A DNA stretch of 64,000 nucleotides. Source: Pseudoxanthomonas sp. YR558 (GTDB lineage: Bacteria; Pseudomonadota; Gammaproteobacteria; Xanthomonadales; Xanthomonadaceae). Below the pieces are notes generated by a model. It searched no databases. It saw only the letters and a program-made list of their open reading frames with translations, and had not been told where the DNA came from. This document shows positions 43,922 to 52,934 of the stretch, piece by piece. How positions within the stretch are numbered: position 1 is the first letter of the stretch; every line of letters begins with the position of its first letter. The DNA lies in contig NZ_FPCI01000001.1 of the NCBI RefSeq assembly GCF_900116385.1, positions 2,205,501 to 2,269,500 of the forward strand, written 5' to 3'. A program made the translations under genes and the position numbers.

Positions 43922-44773
43922 ATGCGCCGCGACCACATCCTCACCCTCTCCTGCCCGGACACCACCGGCATCGTCTATCGCGTCACCGGGCTGCTGTTCG
44001 ACGCCGGCTGCAACATCCTCGACGCGCAGCAGTTCGGCGACGAGGAATCCGGCCGCTTCTTCCTGCGCGTGCACTTCGACCTGCCCGACAGCATCACGGC
44101 CGAAGCGCTGCACGCGCGCTTCCGGCCGCTCGCCGACACGTTCGCGATGGACTGGCAGCTGCACGACGCGCGCCGCAAGGCGCGGTTGATGGTGCTGGTC
44201 AGCAAGCAGGGGCATTGCCTCAACGACCTGCTGTTCCGCGTGCACAGCCGGCAGCTGCCGGTGGAGATCGCCTGCGTGACGTCCAACCACGCCGACTTCG
44301 CACCGCTCGCCCAATCGTACGGCGTCGCCTTCCACCACCTGCCGGTTTCCGCCGAACACCGCGAAGAGCAGGAGCATCGCATCATCGACCTGGTCGAGCG
44401 CGAACGGATCGACCTGGTCGTGCTGGCGCGCTACATGCAGATCCTCTCGCCGACGCTGTGCGATGCGCTGGCCGGCCGGGCGATCAACATCCACCACAGC
44501 TTCCTGCCCAGCTTCAAGGGCGCCAAGCCTTACCACCAGGCGCATGCGCGCGGGGTCAAGATCATCGGTGCGACGGCGCACTACGTCACGCGCGACCTGG
44601 ATGAAGGTCCGATCATCGAACAGGACGTCGCGCGCGTGGACCATGCGATGACGCCCAAGGAACTGGTGCGGATGGGCAGCGACATCGAATCGCTGGTGCT
44701 GGCCCGCGCGGTGCGCCGCCACGTGGAGCACCGCATCCTGCTCAACGGGCACCGGACGGTGGTGTTCCGGTAG
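43922..44773 (+). CDS. purU: Formyltetrahydrofolate deformylase PurU
   Basis: 283 residues from MRRDHILTLSCPDTTGIV. An ACT domain (1-80) precedes the formyltransferase-like domain with SNHADFAPLA, VLARYMQILSP, the catalytic NIHHSFLPSFKGAKPYHQA and GATAHYVTRDLDEGPII. It hydrolyses 10-formyl-THF to THF and formate, balancing one-carbon pools. It starts 19 bp after the I78-like gene. A REP-like pair follows the stop. Confidence 0.95.
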   Translation: MRRDHILTLSCPDTTGIVYRVTGLLFDAGCNILDAQQFGDEESGRFFLRVHFDLPDSITAEALHARFRPLADTFAMDWQLHDARRKARLMVLVSKQGHCLNDLLFRVHSRQLPVEIACVTSNHADFAPLAQSYGVAFHHLPVSAEHREEQEHRIIDLVERERIDLVVLARYMQILSPTLCDALAGRAINIHHSFLPSFKGAKPYHQAHARGVKIIGATAHYVTRDLDEGPIIEQDVARVDHAMTPKELVRMGSDIESLVLARAVRRHVEHRILLNGHRTVVFR

Positions 44774-44798
44774 GCCTGGCCGGCGTAGGGATAATCGG

Positions 44799-44870
44799 TG
44801 TGGGAGCGACGTAAGTCGCGAGCTTTTGGTGTTGCCAGAGGAAGAGCTCGCGACTTACGTCGCTCCCACA
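44799..44870. repeat. REP-like inverted pair, family 1, copy 2
   Basis: Arms of 26 bases, starting TGTGGGAGCGACGTAAGTCG (44799) and perfectly complementary to 44845-44870, around a 20-base loop. The same unit as at 35926 but with head GTGG. It lies between convergent purU and the APC permease and may act as a transcription barrier. Confidence 0.88.
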
Positions 44871-44896
44871 ATCAGCCTTCCTGCCTCGTCTGGAAC

Positions 44897-46234
44897 TCAA
44901 CTGCCCACGCGCCGCCTAAGCCCGACCAGCACCGCGTACACGATGGCCAGCACCACGACCGCCACGCCGATCGCCGTCCACTCGCGCGTACTCAACGTGG
45001 TGAGGATGGCGACCATGCCGACGACCGCCAGGCCCGGAACTAGCGGACCGCCGCGCAGGACGAAAGGTTCACCGCGCTCGCGCAGGTCGGTGCGCTGCGC
45101 CCGCCAGGCGGCCGCGCAGACCATCACGTATACCAAGCAGACCGCGCCGCCGGAAATCAGCACCAGCGCTTCGAAGTTACCCACCACTGCCAGCAGACAG
45201 GCGATGCCGGCATGCGTGGCCAGTGCCAGCAGCGGCACGCGGTGGGTGGCGCTGACGCGACCGAAGGCCTGCGGCAGGTAACCATCGCGCCCCAGCGCGA
45301 ACAGCAGCCGTGAGGATCCCAGCAGGTTGCCCAGCAGGAAGCCCGCCATGGAAATGCACGCGGTCACCAGCAGGGCGATGCGCGCCGGATCCCACAACCG
45401 GCCTGCGGCTTCCGCGATCGGCACGCTGCTGGTCGCCAGGGCCGGGCCCAGCACACCCTGGCAGACGATCTGCAGGCCGAGGTACAGCAGGACCACCAGC
45501 AGGATGGCGCTCAATGCCGCGCGCGGCACGCTGCGCGAAGGGTCGCGTACTTCGCCGCCGGGAATCAGCGCCGTTTCCACGCCGGAGTACGCGAACACCA
45601 CCATCACCATCGCCGCGCCCAGCGCGGTCCACGAGGGCACGTCGGCGAAGGCGAAGCTGACGTGCGAGGTATCGACGAAGGCGAGGCCGACGATCACCAG
45701 CAGGAACAACGGCACCAGCTTCAGCGTGGCCAGTGTCATCACCGCGCGTGCGCCCAGCTTCACGCCGAAGGCATTGAGCGCGTAGATCGCGGCGTACACG
45801 CCCAGCAGCAGCAGCGCGCGCGGCAGCGGCGCGTCGAGGACCGGCCACAGACTGGCCGCCTGCAGCGACAGCGCGGCGGCGACGCCGGCACTGGAGGCCA
45901 CGTTGCAGATCCACATCAGCGCGCCGGCCAGGAAGCCCGGCAGCGTGCCGAACACCGCGCTGACATAGGTGTAGGGCCCGCCGGTGGCGGAGGCTCGGCT
46001 GCCGATGGCGGCGAAACACAGCGCCACCGGCACCATCACCAATGCACCGGCCAGCAACGCCAGCGGCGCGGCGGCGCCGACTTGCGCCGACAGCGCCGCG
46101 GGCATCTTGAAGATGCCGCCGCCGACGATGATGTTGATGACCGCTGCGGCCAGCGCCAGGCTGCCCACCGCGCGCAACAGCGCGGCATCGCCCTGCAGCG
46201 AACGGGAAGAAGCGGGATCGGCGTCGCGGGTCAT
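44897..46234 (-). CDS. APC-family amino acid permease
   Basis: 445 residues from MTRDADPASSRSLQ with GGAG upstream; twelve hydrophobic segments. The first helix has the APC glycine motif INIIVGGGIFKMPAAL, and helix 6 region VFAYSGVETALIPGGEVRDPSRSVPRA is conserved for the superfamily. It likely imports or exchanges an amino acid or amine. It is divergent from an exported M20 amidohydrolase that could release such amino acids (inference). Confidence 0.87.
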   Translation of the reverse strand: MTRDADPASSRSLQGDAALLRAVGSLALAAAVINIIVGGGIFKMPAALSAQVGAAAPLALLAGALVMVPVALCFAAIGSRASATGGPYTYVSAVFGTLPGFLAGALMWICNVASSAGVAAALSLQAASLWPVLDAPLPRALLLLGVYAAIYALNAFGVKLGARAVMTLATLKLVPLFLLVIVGLAFVDTSHVSFAFADVPSWTALGAAMVMVVFAYSGVETALIPGGEVRDPSRSVPRAALSAILLVVLLYLGLQIVCQGVLGPALATSSVPIAEAAGRLWDPARIALLVTACISMAGFLLGNLLGSSRLLFALGRDGYLPQAFGRVSATHRVPLLALATHAGIACLLAVVGNFEALVLISGGAVCLVYVMVCAAAWRAQRTDLRERGEPFVLRGGPLVPGLAVVGMVAILTTLSTREWTAIGVAVVVLAIVYAVLVGLRRRVGS

Positions 46235-46265
46235 GGCGGGGGGCTCTCCAGTGGCCTGCGAGCCT

Positions 46266-46281
46266 GCCACGCGCGCGTGGC
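46266..46281. promoter_or_regulatory. Palindrome in the permease/amidohydrolase divergent promoter region
   Basis: GCCACGCGCGCGTGGC is a perfect 16-bp palindrome; GCCACGCGC recurs 24 bases on, and ACGCATGCGC occurs twice between 46298 and 46340. Symmetry and position fit an operator, but the alternating GC composition makes chance formation easier. Confidence 0.35.
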
Positions 46282-46382
46282 GAATGCGAGCCACGCGCAC
46301 GCATGCGCTCATGGTGATTCGCCATTGGACGCATGCGCCGCCCGGGCTAGCATCGTGCTCCCCGTCTGTCCCGGATGCCGCC

Positions 46383-47693
46383 ATGCTTCGCGCCCATCGT
46401 TTGTTCGCCGCCCTGTTCGTCGCCACCGTCTCGCTGGCAGGTACGGACGCAGCGCGGGCGCAGGACGCCACGGCTTTCGCGGCGCTGGAGCGCGCGCAAC
46501 CCCAGCTCGTGGAGTGGCGGCGCGACCTCCACCAGCATCCCGAACTCGGCGAACAGGAAACGCGCACCGCCAAGCGGGTCGCCGATCATCTGCGCTCGCT
46601 GGGCCTCACGGTGCGTACCGGCGTCGGCAAGACCGGCGTGGTCGCCGTGCTGAAAGGCGCAAAGCCCGGCCCGCGCGTCGCCCTGCGCGCCGACATGGAC
46701 GCGCTGCCGGTTACCGAACAGACCCACCTGCCCTTCGCCTCGAAGGTGAAAGCCGAGTACCGCGGCCAGCCGGTCGGCGTGATGCACGCCTGCGGCCACG
46801 ATGCGCACGTCGCGATCCTGATGGGCGTGGCGCAGGCGCTGGTCGCCGCGAAGAACGAACTCGCCGGCGAAGTGATGTTCGTGTTCCAGCCGGCGGAAGA
46901 AGGCCCGCCGGTCGCGGGCGCGGTCTTCGGCGCGGCACTGATGCTGCAGGACGGCGTGTTCAAGGACTTCACCCCCGATGCCGTGTTCGGCCTGCATGTG
47001 TGGGCCGGCCTGCCGGTAGGCAGCGTGGGCTACCGCAGCGGTCCGTTGCTCGCGGCGGCCGACGAGTGGTCGCTGGTGGTGAAGGGCAAGCAGACGCATG
47101 GTTCGCGGCCGTGGGACGGCGTGGACCCGATCACCCTCGGCGCACAGATCCTGCTGGGTACGCAGAGCATGATCGCGCGACAGGTGAACATCGCCACCAG
47201 CCCGGTAGTGCTGACCGCGGGTCAGTTCCAGGCCGGTGTGCGCTTCAACATCATTCCGGACGAGGCGACCTTGGTCGGCACGCTGCGCACGTTCGACCCG
47301 ACCGTGCGCGAAGACGTGATCGCGCGTTTCCGCCGCATCGCCGACGACTACGCGCACGCCAGTGGCGGCAGCGCCGAGCTGAAGGTCGCCAACAACGCGC
47401 CTGCCACCATCAACCAGCCTGCGCTCACCCAGCGTGTGCGACCGTCGCTGGAAAAGGCGGTAGGCGCGGCGAACGTGGTCGAGATGCCGTTGGTGACCGT
47501 GGCCGAAGACTTCTCGCAGTTCGCCAACACCGTGCCCGGTTTCTACTTCTTCGTCGGCTCGACGTCGAAGGGGATCGATCCGGCCACCGCACCGATCAAT
47601 CATTCGCCGCAATTCCTGCTCGATGAACAAGCGCTGCAGACCGGCAGCCAGGCGATGCTGCAGGTGGCGCTGGATTACCTGCGCTCGCCGTAG
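46383..47693 (+). CDS. Exported M20 family amidohydrolase, paralogue 1
   Basis: 436 residues. A signal peptide (to about 26, ARAQD) precedes the M20D core: LHQHPELGEQE, RADMDALPV, metal ligands HACGHDAH, QPAEEGPP with the catalytic Glu, and GLHVWAGLPVG. Relatives hydrolyse N-acyl amino acids or hippurate. It is strongly similar in order and wording to the protein at 48675. The stop TAG lies in the head of a REP-like palindrome. Confidence 0.9.
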   Translation: MLRAHRLFAALFVATVSLAGTDAARAQDATAFAALERAQPQLVEWRRDLHQHPELGEQETRTAKRVADHLRSLGLTVRTGVGKTGVVAVLKGAKPGPRVALRADMDALPVTEQTHLPFASKVKAEYRGQPVGVMHACGHDAHVAILMGVAQALVAAKNELAGEVMFVFQPAEEGPPVAGAVFGAALMLQDGVFKDFTPDAVFGLHVWAGLPVGSVGYRSGPLLAAADEWSLVVKGKQTHGSRPWDGVDPITLGAQILLGTQSMIARQVNIATSPVVLTAGQFQAGVRFNIIPDEATLVGTLRTFDPTVREDVIARFRRIADDYAHASGGSAELKVANNAPATINQPALTQRVRPSLEKAVGAANVVEMPLVTVAEDFSQFANTVPGFYFFVGSTSKGIDPATAPINHSPQFLLDEQALQTGSQAMLQVALDYLRSP

Positions 47694-47757
47694 GGTGGGC
47701 CTCGGCCCACCGTTCCCTCCATCCGGCACACGCGGCGCGGGCCAGGGCCCGCCCTAC
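47690..47757. repeat. REP-like palindromes, family 2, head-to-head pair
   Basis: GTAG-GGTGGGCC-TC-GGCCCACC at 47690-47711 and an inverted copy ending CTAC at 47736-47757 (one arm mismatch). The TAG within each GTAG is the stop codon of the gene running into it: the amidohydrolase on plus (47691-47693) and the TauE gene on minus (47754-47756). Confidence 0.8.
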
Positions 47758-48539
47758 ACACCCAACCAGAGAAGCAACGGATGCTGCGGGTCCGCCAGCA
47801 GGCGGATCGCCAGCGCGATCGACACGGTCACCAGCAGCGGCTTGATGATCCGCGCGCCCTGCTTCATCGCGAAACGCGAACCCAGCTGCGCGCCAAGGAA
47901 CTGGCCTGCGCCCATCAGCAGGCCGATCTTCCACAACACCGCGCCGTGCAGCAGGAACACGCCGAACGCGCCAAGGTTGGAGCCGAAGTTGAGGAACTTG
48001 GTGTGCGCGGTGGCCTTGAGGATGCCGAAGCCGGCCAGCGCGACGAAGCCCAGCATCAGGAACGAGCCGGTGCCCGGGCCGAACACGCCGTCGTAGAAGC
48101 CGATCGCCGGGACGAAGGTCAGCGCGAACACCTGCGGGCGCATGCGCTGGTGCCGGTCCACGTGGCCGATGTCGGGCTTCAGGCCGAAGTACACCGCGAT
48201 GCCGACCAGCAGGAACGGCAGCGCCCACTTCAACCAGTCCACCGGGATGACCGTGGCCAGCAATGCGCCCCCGACGGCGCCCAACCCCGCGGTCAGCACC
48301 ATCGGCAGCTGGCCCTTGAGGTCGACGTGTCCATGGCGCGCGTAGGCCCAACTCGCCGAGCCCGAGCCGAACAGCGACTGCAGCTTGTTGGTGCCCAACA
48401 CCTGCAGCGGCGGGATGCCGGCCAGCAGCATGGCGGGAATGGTGATCATGCCACCGCCACCGGCGATGGCATCGATGAAGCCCGCCAGCATCGCGGCGAG
48501 GAACAGCAGCAGGAGCACCTGCAGGGCGAGATCGGGCAT
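47754..48539 (-). CDS. TauE/SafE family sulfite/sulfonate exporter-like protein
   Basis: 261 residues from ATG 48537-48539 with GGAA upstream; about eight membrane segments. AGFIDAIAGGGGMITIPAMLLAGIPPLQVLGTNKLQS in the first repeat and GFYDGVFGPGTGSFLMLGFV in the second are the family's duplicated motifs. It probably exports or imports small anions. It lies on the opposite strand between the two M20 paralogues. Confidence 0.9.
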   Translation of the reverse strand: MPDLALQVLLLLFLAAMLAGFIDAIAGGGGMITIPAMLLAGIPPLQVLGTNKLQSLFGSGSASWAYARHGHVDLKGQLPMVLTAGLGAVGGALLATVIPVDWLKWALPFLLVGIAVYFGLKPDIGHVDRHQRMRPQVFALTFVPAIGFYDGVFGPGTGSFLMLGFVALAGFGILKATAHTKFLNFGSNLGAFGVFLLHGAVLWKIGLLMGAGQFLGAQLGSRFAMKQGARIIKPLLVTVSIALAIRLLADPQHPLLLWLGV

Positions 48540-48674
48540 CGAGATTCCGGCCGGGGGAGCGGAGGCGTCGCCAGCCGTGATAGGCCACACGGAACGCCTG
48601 CGCATTCTAAGGTGGCATGCGCGCCGCCGCGACGCAGGCGTTAGCATCGGGGCTTGCCTCCAGGAGCCGACCCG

Positions 48675-50000
48675 ATGCGCCACGCACGTCCTCTCGCCGT
48701 TTCCCTGCTCGCCCTCGCCTGCGCCCTGCCCGCCGCCGCGCAGGATGCCGCGCCCACGCAACGGCCGGAAGTCGCCGCCGCAGGCAAGGCCGTGCAGCAG
48801 CAGGTGATCGACTGGCGCCGGCACTTCCACCAGTACCCGGAACTGTCCAACCGCGAGGAGCAGACGTCAAAGCGCGTGGCTGAGGAACTGCGCAAGCTGG
48901 GCCTGCAGCCGCGCACCGGCATCGCGCGCCACGGCATCACCGCGGTGATCAAGGGCGGCAAGCCCGGCCCGCGCATCGCGCTGCGCGCCGACATGGACGC
49001 GCTGCCGGTCACCGAGCGCAACAGCCTGCCGTTCGCATCGAAGGCGACATCGACCTACCGCGGCGAGACCGTCGGCGTGATGCATGCGTGTGGCCACGAC
49101 GCGCATACCGGCATCCTGCTGGGCGTGGCGAAGGCGTTGGTCGGCATGAAGGACACGCTGCCGGGCGAAGTGCTGCTGGTGTTCCAGCCCGCCGAGGAAG
49201 GCGCGCCGGCCGGCGAGGAAGGCGGCGCGGAGCTGATGTTGAAGGAGGGCGTGTTCAAGGACTTCAAGCCCGAGGCGGTGTTCGGCCTGCACGTGTTCTC
49301 GTCGATTCCGGCCGGCCAGATCGGCGTGCGCCAGGGCCCGCTGATGGCGGCCTCCGACAGCTTCACCCTGAAGGTCATCGGCCGGCAGACGCATGGCTCG
49401 CGGCCGTGGGGCGGCGTGGACCCGATCGTCGCGATGGCCGACGTCATCGGCACCACGCAGACCATCGTCAGTCGCCGCACCGACATCTCCAAGTTGCCCG
49501 CGGTGGTCAGCTTCGGCGCGATCAAGGGCGGCATCCGCTACAACATCATCCCCGACGACGTCGAAGTGGTCGGCACCATCCGCACCTTCGACGAAGGCAT
49601 GCGGCAGAAGATCTTCGCCGACCTGAAGAACGTCGCCACCCACGTCAGCGCCGCGCACGGCGCGAAGGTGGAAGCCAGCGTGCCCGACAACGACGGCAAT
49701 CCCGTCACCGTCAACAACCCCGAGCTCACCGCGCAGATGCTGCCCAGCCTGCAGGCGGTGGTGGGCGCGGACAACGTCATCACCCCGGGCCTGCAGATGG
49801 GCGCGGAGGACTTCTCGTTCTATGCGCGCGAAGTGCCGTCAATGTTCTTCTTCGTCGGCAGCACGGCCAAGGGCATCGATCCGGTCACCGCACCGAGCAA
49901 CCACTCGCCGGAGTTCATGCTGGACGAATCCTCACTCGACATCGGCCTGCGCGCGCTGCTGCAGGTGACGCTGGATTACCTGGAAAAGCCGAAGGGCTGA
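48675..50000 (+). CDS. Exported M20 family amidohydrolase, paralogue 2
   Basis: 441 residues from ATG 48675 with AGGAG upstream. A signal peptide (ALPAAAQ) is followed by FHQYPELSNREE, RADMDALPVTERN, HACGHDAHTG, QPAEEGAP and GLHVFSSIPAG. Long identical stretches with paralogue 1 (for example GKQ/RQTHGSRPW and AEDFS) show a local duplication. Predicted to release amino acids from N-acyl conjugates in the periplasm. A start seven codons upstream lies on the Shine-Dalgarno and is rejected. Confidence 0.9.
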   Translation: MRHARPLAVSLLALACALPAAAQDAAPTQRPEVAAAGKAVQQQVIDWRRHFHQYPELSNREEQTSKRVAEELRKLGLQPRTGIARHGITAVIKGGKPGPRIALRADMDALPVTERNSLPFASKATSTYRGETVGVMHACGHDAHTGILLGVAKALVGMKDTLPGEVLLVFQPAEEGAPAGEEGGAELMLKEGVFKDFKPEAVFGLHVFSSIPAGQIGVRQGPLMAASDSFTLKVIGRQTHGSRPWGGVDPIVAMADVIGTTQTIVSRRTDISKLPAVVSFGAIKGGIRYNIIPDDVEVVGTIRTFDEGMRQKIFADLKNVATHVSAAHGAKVEASVPDNDGNPVTVNNPELTAQMLPSLQAVVGADNVITPGLQMGAEDFSFYAREVPSMFFFVGSTAKGIDPVTAPSNHSPEFMLDESSLDIGLRALLQVTLDYLEKPKG

Positions 50001-50024
50001 TACGGCGACGCATACTGACGGCCG

Positions 50025-50408
50025 TCAGCGATGCTCGCCATCCACGTAAAACCAGCGTCCGTCGCTGCGGATGAAGCGGCTGCGTTCGTGCAGGCGCACG
50101 GCGCTGCCGCCCCCGCTGCGGTAGCGGGCGACGAATTCGACCTCGGCGGTATCCGACCCGGTGACGCGGTGCTGCTTCACCGACAGGCTGAGCCAGGTGG
50201 TGCGCGGCGCGCCGGGCGCATCCAGGCCGAGATCGGCCGGACGGGTGTCGGGATGCCAGGTGGCGCGCAGGTAATCGGCATCGCCGGTGACGAAAGCGCT
50301 GTAGCGCGAGCGCATCAGCGCTTCGGCGTCGGGCGCAGGCTCACCGCCGTGATAGCGGCCGCAGCAGGCGGCGTAGTCGCGACCGGTGCCGCAGGGACAG
50401 AGGTTCAT
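50025..50408 (-). CDS. ychJ: YchJ family zinc-binding protein
   Basis: 127 residues. The N-terminal SEC-C-type zinc site [17 protein letters not shown] is followed by the YchJ/NTF2-like domain: [28 protein letters not shown] and [15 protein letters not shown]. Cytosolic, function unknown. It converges with purely unrelated genes and is preceded by a REP-like pair. Confidence 0.9.
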   Translation of the reverse strand: MNLCPCGTGRDYAACCGRYHGGEPAPDAEALMRSRYSAFVTGDADYLRATWHPDTRPADLGLDAPGAPRTTWLSLSVKQHRVTGSDTAEVEFVARYRSGGGSAVRLHERSRFIRSDGRWFYVDGEHR

Positions 50409-50423
50409 GCGGAAACTGGCTCC

Positions 50424-50490
50424 TGTGGGAGCGACGTAAGTCGCGATGAATTGCAGCGGAACCCTCTTCGCGACTTACGTCGCTCCCACA
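50424..50490. repeat. REP-like inverted pair, family 1, copy 3
   Basis: TGTGGGAGCGACGTAAGTCG plus CGA (50424-50446) and its exact complement (50468-50490) around a 21-base loop, same unit as copies 1 and 2. It sits between ychJ and folE. Confidence 0.87.
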
Positions 50491-50511
50491 CCAGCGTCAG
50501 GGCTCACGCGC

Positions 50512-51117
50512 TCAACGCTTGCCGTGGCCCGTCTCGATGAAGCGCAGGAACTCGGCGCGGGTGCGCGCATCTTCGCGGAAGGTGCCCAGCATCTTGCTGG
50601 TCACCATGCTGACGCCGCGTTTGTGCACGCCACGGGTGGTCATGCATTCGTGCGCGCCGTCGACGACCACGGCGACGCCACGCGGCTGCAGCACGTCCTG
50701 AATGCACTGCGCGATCTGCGCGGTCATCTTTTCCTGCACCTGGAAGCGACGCGCATACACATCCACCACGCGCGCCAGCTTGCTGATGCCGACCACCTTG
50801 CCATCGGGCAGGTAGCCCACGTGCGCGCGTCCGATGATCGGCGCCATGTGGTGCTCGCAATGGCTTTCGAATTCGATGTCGCGCAGCACGATCATCTCGT
50901 CGTAGCCGGCGACTTCCTCGAAGGTGCGCGCTAGGTACTCACGCGGATCCATCTGGTAACCGCTGAACCAGTCGCGGTAGGCCTTGGCCACGCGCTTCGG
51001 CGTATCCAGCAACCCTTCACGCGTCGGATCCTCGCCCGCCCATTCCAGCAGCACGCGGACCGCGTCCTCGGCCTGCGCCTGGGTGACCTTGCCGGGGTTA
51101 TCGTCGGAATGGCTCAT
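50512..51117 (-). CDS. folE: GTP cyclohydrolase I
   Basis: 201 residues with GGAG upstream of the ATG. Family motifs: [20 protein letters not shown], the zinc ligands in [36 protein letters not shown] and the second Cys region HECMTTRGV. It opens the pterin pathway by converting GTP to 7,8-dihydroneopterin triphosphate for folate synthesis. Type IA, zinc-dependent. Intact. Confidence 0.96.
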   Translation of the reverse strand: MSHSDDNPGKVTQAQAEDAVRVLLEWAGEDPTREGLLDTPKRVAKAYRDWFSGYQMDPREYLARTFEEVAGYDEMIVLRDIEFESHCEHHMAPIIGRAHVGYLPDGKVVGISKLARVVDVYARRFQVQEKMTAQIAQCIQDVLQPRGVAVVVDGAHECMTTRGVHKRGVSMVTSKMLGTFREDARTRAEFLRFIETGHGKR

Positions 51118-51306
51118 CGCATGGACTCCTGCGGGGGGCGTGATGGTAACCCATCGGGGCGACAGGGGCCCTCATGACGCCTGCGCACGATCCGATACGG
51201 CGCGGACGGCACGGTGGATGCGGACTCGCTGGCACGCTGCCTGGAGCTCGCGTAAGTTCATGCCCAGCACAGGAAGTCCCGCCCCGTCCCACGCAAGGAT
51301 GCCGCC

Positions 51307-52284
51307 ATGACGCTCCGCCTCCGTTTCGCTGCACTCGCATGCGCCTTACTCGTCTTCACTGCCTCGGCCCATGCCGCGGACGCCGTGCTCGACAAGGTGA
51401 TCGCGCTGGCACGCACGCAGGCCCTCAATGGCGACCAGCCCGACTGGCCCGCGGTCGAGCGCGAAGCCTATGCACGCCTGGCCGCCACGCCCGGCGAGGA
51501 TGGCCGCACTGCGGCGATCCGCTTCGTGCTGGCGTCGCTGAAGGAACGGCATTCGGTGTACTTCCCCCCGCGGACCGCCGCTGCCTCGGCGAACACAGGT
51601 ACGACACGGCCGCAGGCTTCGAGCGCCGTGCCCGCCACCCCCCTCCCTATCGCCCTCGCGCACACGGACGAAGGTGCCATCGGACGCCTGACGATCAACA
51701 GTTGGAGCGGCGACCAGCAAGCGGCCGTGGGGGCGACCCACTTGGTGCGAAACGCACTCAATGAGGCGCTTTCAGCCGGGCGCTGTGGCCTGATCATCGA
51801 CGTGGCGTCCAACATGGGGGGCAGCATGTGGCCGATGATGGGCGGTATTGCACCGCTCTACGATGAAGGCATCCTGGAATACTTCGAGCGACGCGACGGC
51901 ACGCGCACGCCGATCCGACGCCGTAACGACCAAGTGCTCAACGGCGATGTCGCCCGCTCCGCGATCGATCTCCCGCCCCTCGAACGTCAGCCCCCGCACA
52001 TCGCCGTGATCCTCGGGCCCAAGACGATGAGCTCCGGCGAGATCCTTGCCATCGGTTTCAAGGGTCAGCGCAATGTGCGCTTCTTCGGCCGTCCCACGGG
52101 CGGGTATACGACATCCAACAGCAGCATTCCGCTGGAGAACGGCGGGATGCTGGCACTGACCACGGCGCGCATCCTCGACCGCAGCGGTGCGGTCCAGCAC
52201 GGGCCGGTGCTACCCGATGAAGTGACCGATCAGCCTCTGGACGCCGCGCGCGCGTGGCTACAGGCGCAATGCGCCGGGCGCTGA
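51307..52284 (+). CDS. S41-family peptidase-like exported protein
   Basis: 325 residues. The signal peptide ends SAHAAD. LKERHSVYF supplies the S41 His and GPKTMSSGEILAIGFKG the nucleophile Ser; GRPTGGYTTSNSS follows where CtpA has a catalytic Lys, which is missing. The layout without a PDZ domain fits the tricorn/IRBP-like S41 branch, which uses His and Glu rather than a Ser-Lys pair. Substrate unknown, periplasmic. Confidence 0.8.
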   Translation: MTLRLRFAALACALLVFTASAHAADAVLDKVIALARTQALNGDQPDWPAVEREAYARLAATPGEDGRTAAIRFVLASLKERHSVYFPPRTAAASANTGTTRPQASSAVPATPLPIALAHTDEGAIGRLTINSWSGDQQAAVGATHLVRNALNEALSAGRCGLIIDVASNMGGSMWPMMGGIAPLYDEGILEYFERRDGTRTPIRRRNDQVLNGDVARSAIDLPPLERQPPHIAVILGPKTMSSGEILAIGFKGQRNVRFFGRPTGGYTTSNSSIPLENGGMLALTTARILDRSGAVQHGPVLPDEVTDQPLDAARAWLQAQCAGR

Positions 52285-52395
52285 GCCGTTGCGCGCAGGT
52301 TCCGCGTTGTGAACGGCGTGCATGGGCCGTCGTCACGCCGTGTTTCGGCATCCCTGCCTAGAACGGGGGCGACGATGACGGAACCGAGGTGGACC

Positions 52396-52824
52396 ATGCC
52401 CCAGATCCAGGCCCAGACCGATCTTCCCTTGCGCGCGATCGATATCGTGGCGGTGGACCCGGCGCTGCTCAATTTCGGCATCGACGTGTTCCAGGCCGTC
52501 ATGAACGGTGCGCTTCCGGTAAGCGAGTACGACGGCGAAGACCTCGCCTGCGTTGGCATGAACGTCATTGCGCGCCAAGTGGGTGGACACGGCCTGTCGG
52601 TGGAAGAAGAAGCCTCCCTCGTGCTGCGCGTGGTGGCCTTCGGCGAACTGGTCACGCGCGCGGGCTCCGACAGCCGCATCGCCGCGCACGTGGACGCGGT
52701 GGGCGGCGGCTACCAGGTGACGCCGGCGTTCCTGCAGGCGGCGGCCGGCGCGGACATCGTCCGGCGCGTCGACGGCGGCTTCGGCTACGACCTGGACAGT
52801 ATGGCGGCGCGCCTGATGCACTGA
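52396..52824 (+). CDS. Conserved-looking protein of unknown function
   Basis: 142 residues from ATG 52396, preceded by GAGGTGG; an ATG seven codons upstream (52375) with GGGGG is the alternative. No signal peptide or membrane segment. The sequence is balanced alpha/beta in character (DIVAVDPALLNFGIDVFQAVMNGALP; YDLDSMAARLMH) with strong codon bias like its neighbours, which supports a real gene. No family recognised. Confidence 0.6.
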   Translation: MPQIQAQTDLPLRAIDIVAVDPALLNFGIDVFQAVMNGALPVSEYDGEDLACVGMNVIARQVGGHGLSVEEEASLVLRVVAFGELVTRAGSDSRIAAHVDAVGGGYQVTPAFLQAAAGADIVRRVDGGFGYDLDSMAARLMH

Positions 52825-52934
52825 CGCCTCGCGGTGGGTCAACGTAGCGGGAAGGGGCATCGCGCTAAGACAGACCACACCGTCCACACAGTCCGCTAAT
52901 CTGGGCGCATGGTGGGCACGGTCGCGGGCGGGTC

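Noticed and set aside
44771..44790. Third family 2 REP-like head at the purU stop (GTAGGCCTGGCC)
   Set aside because: GTAG is present at the stop but the following bases do not form the 8-bp stem of the family.
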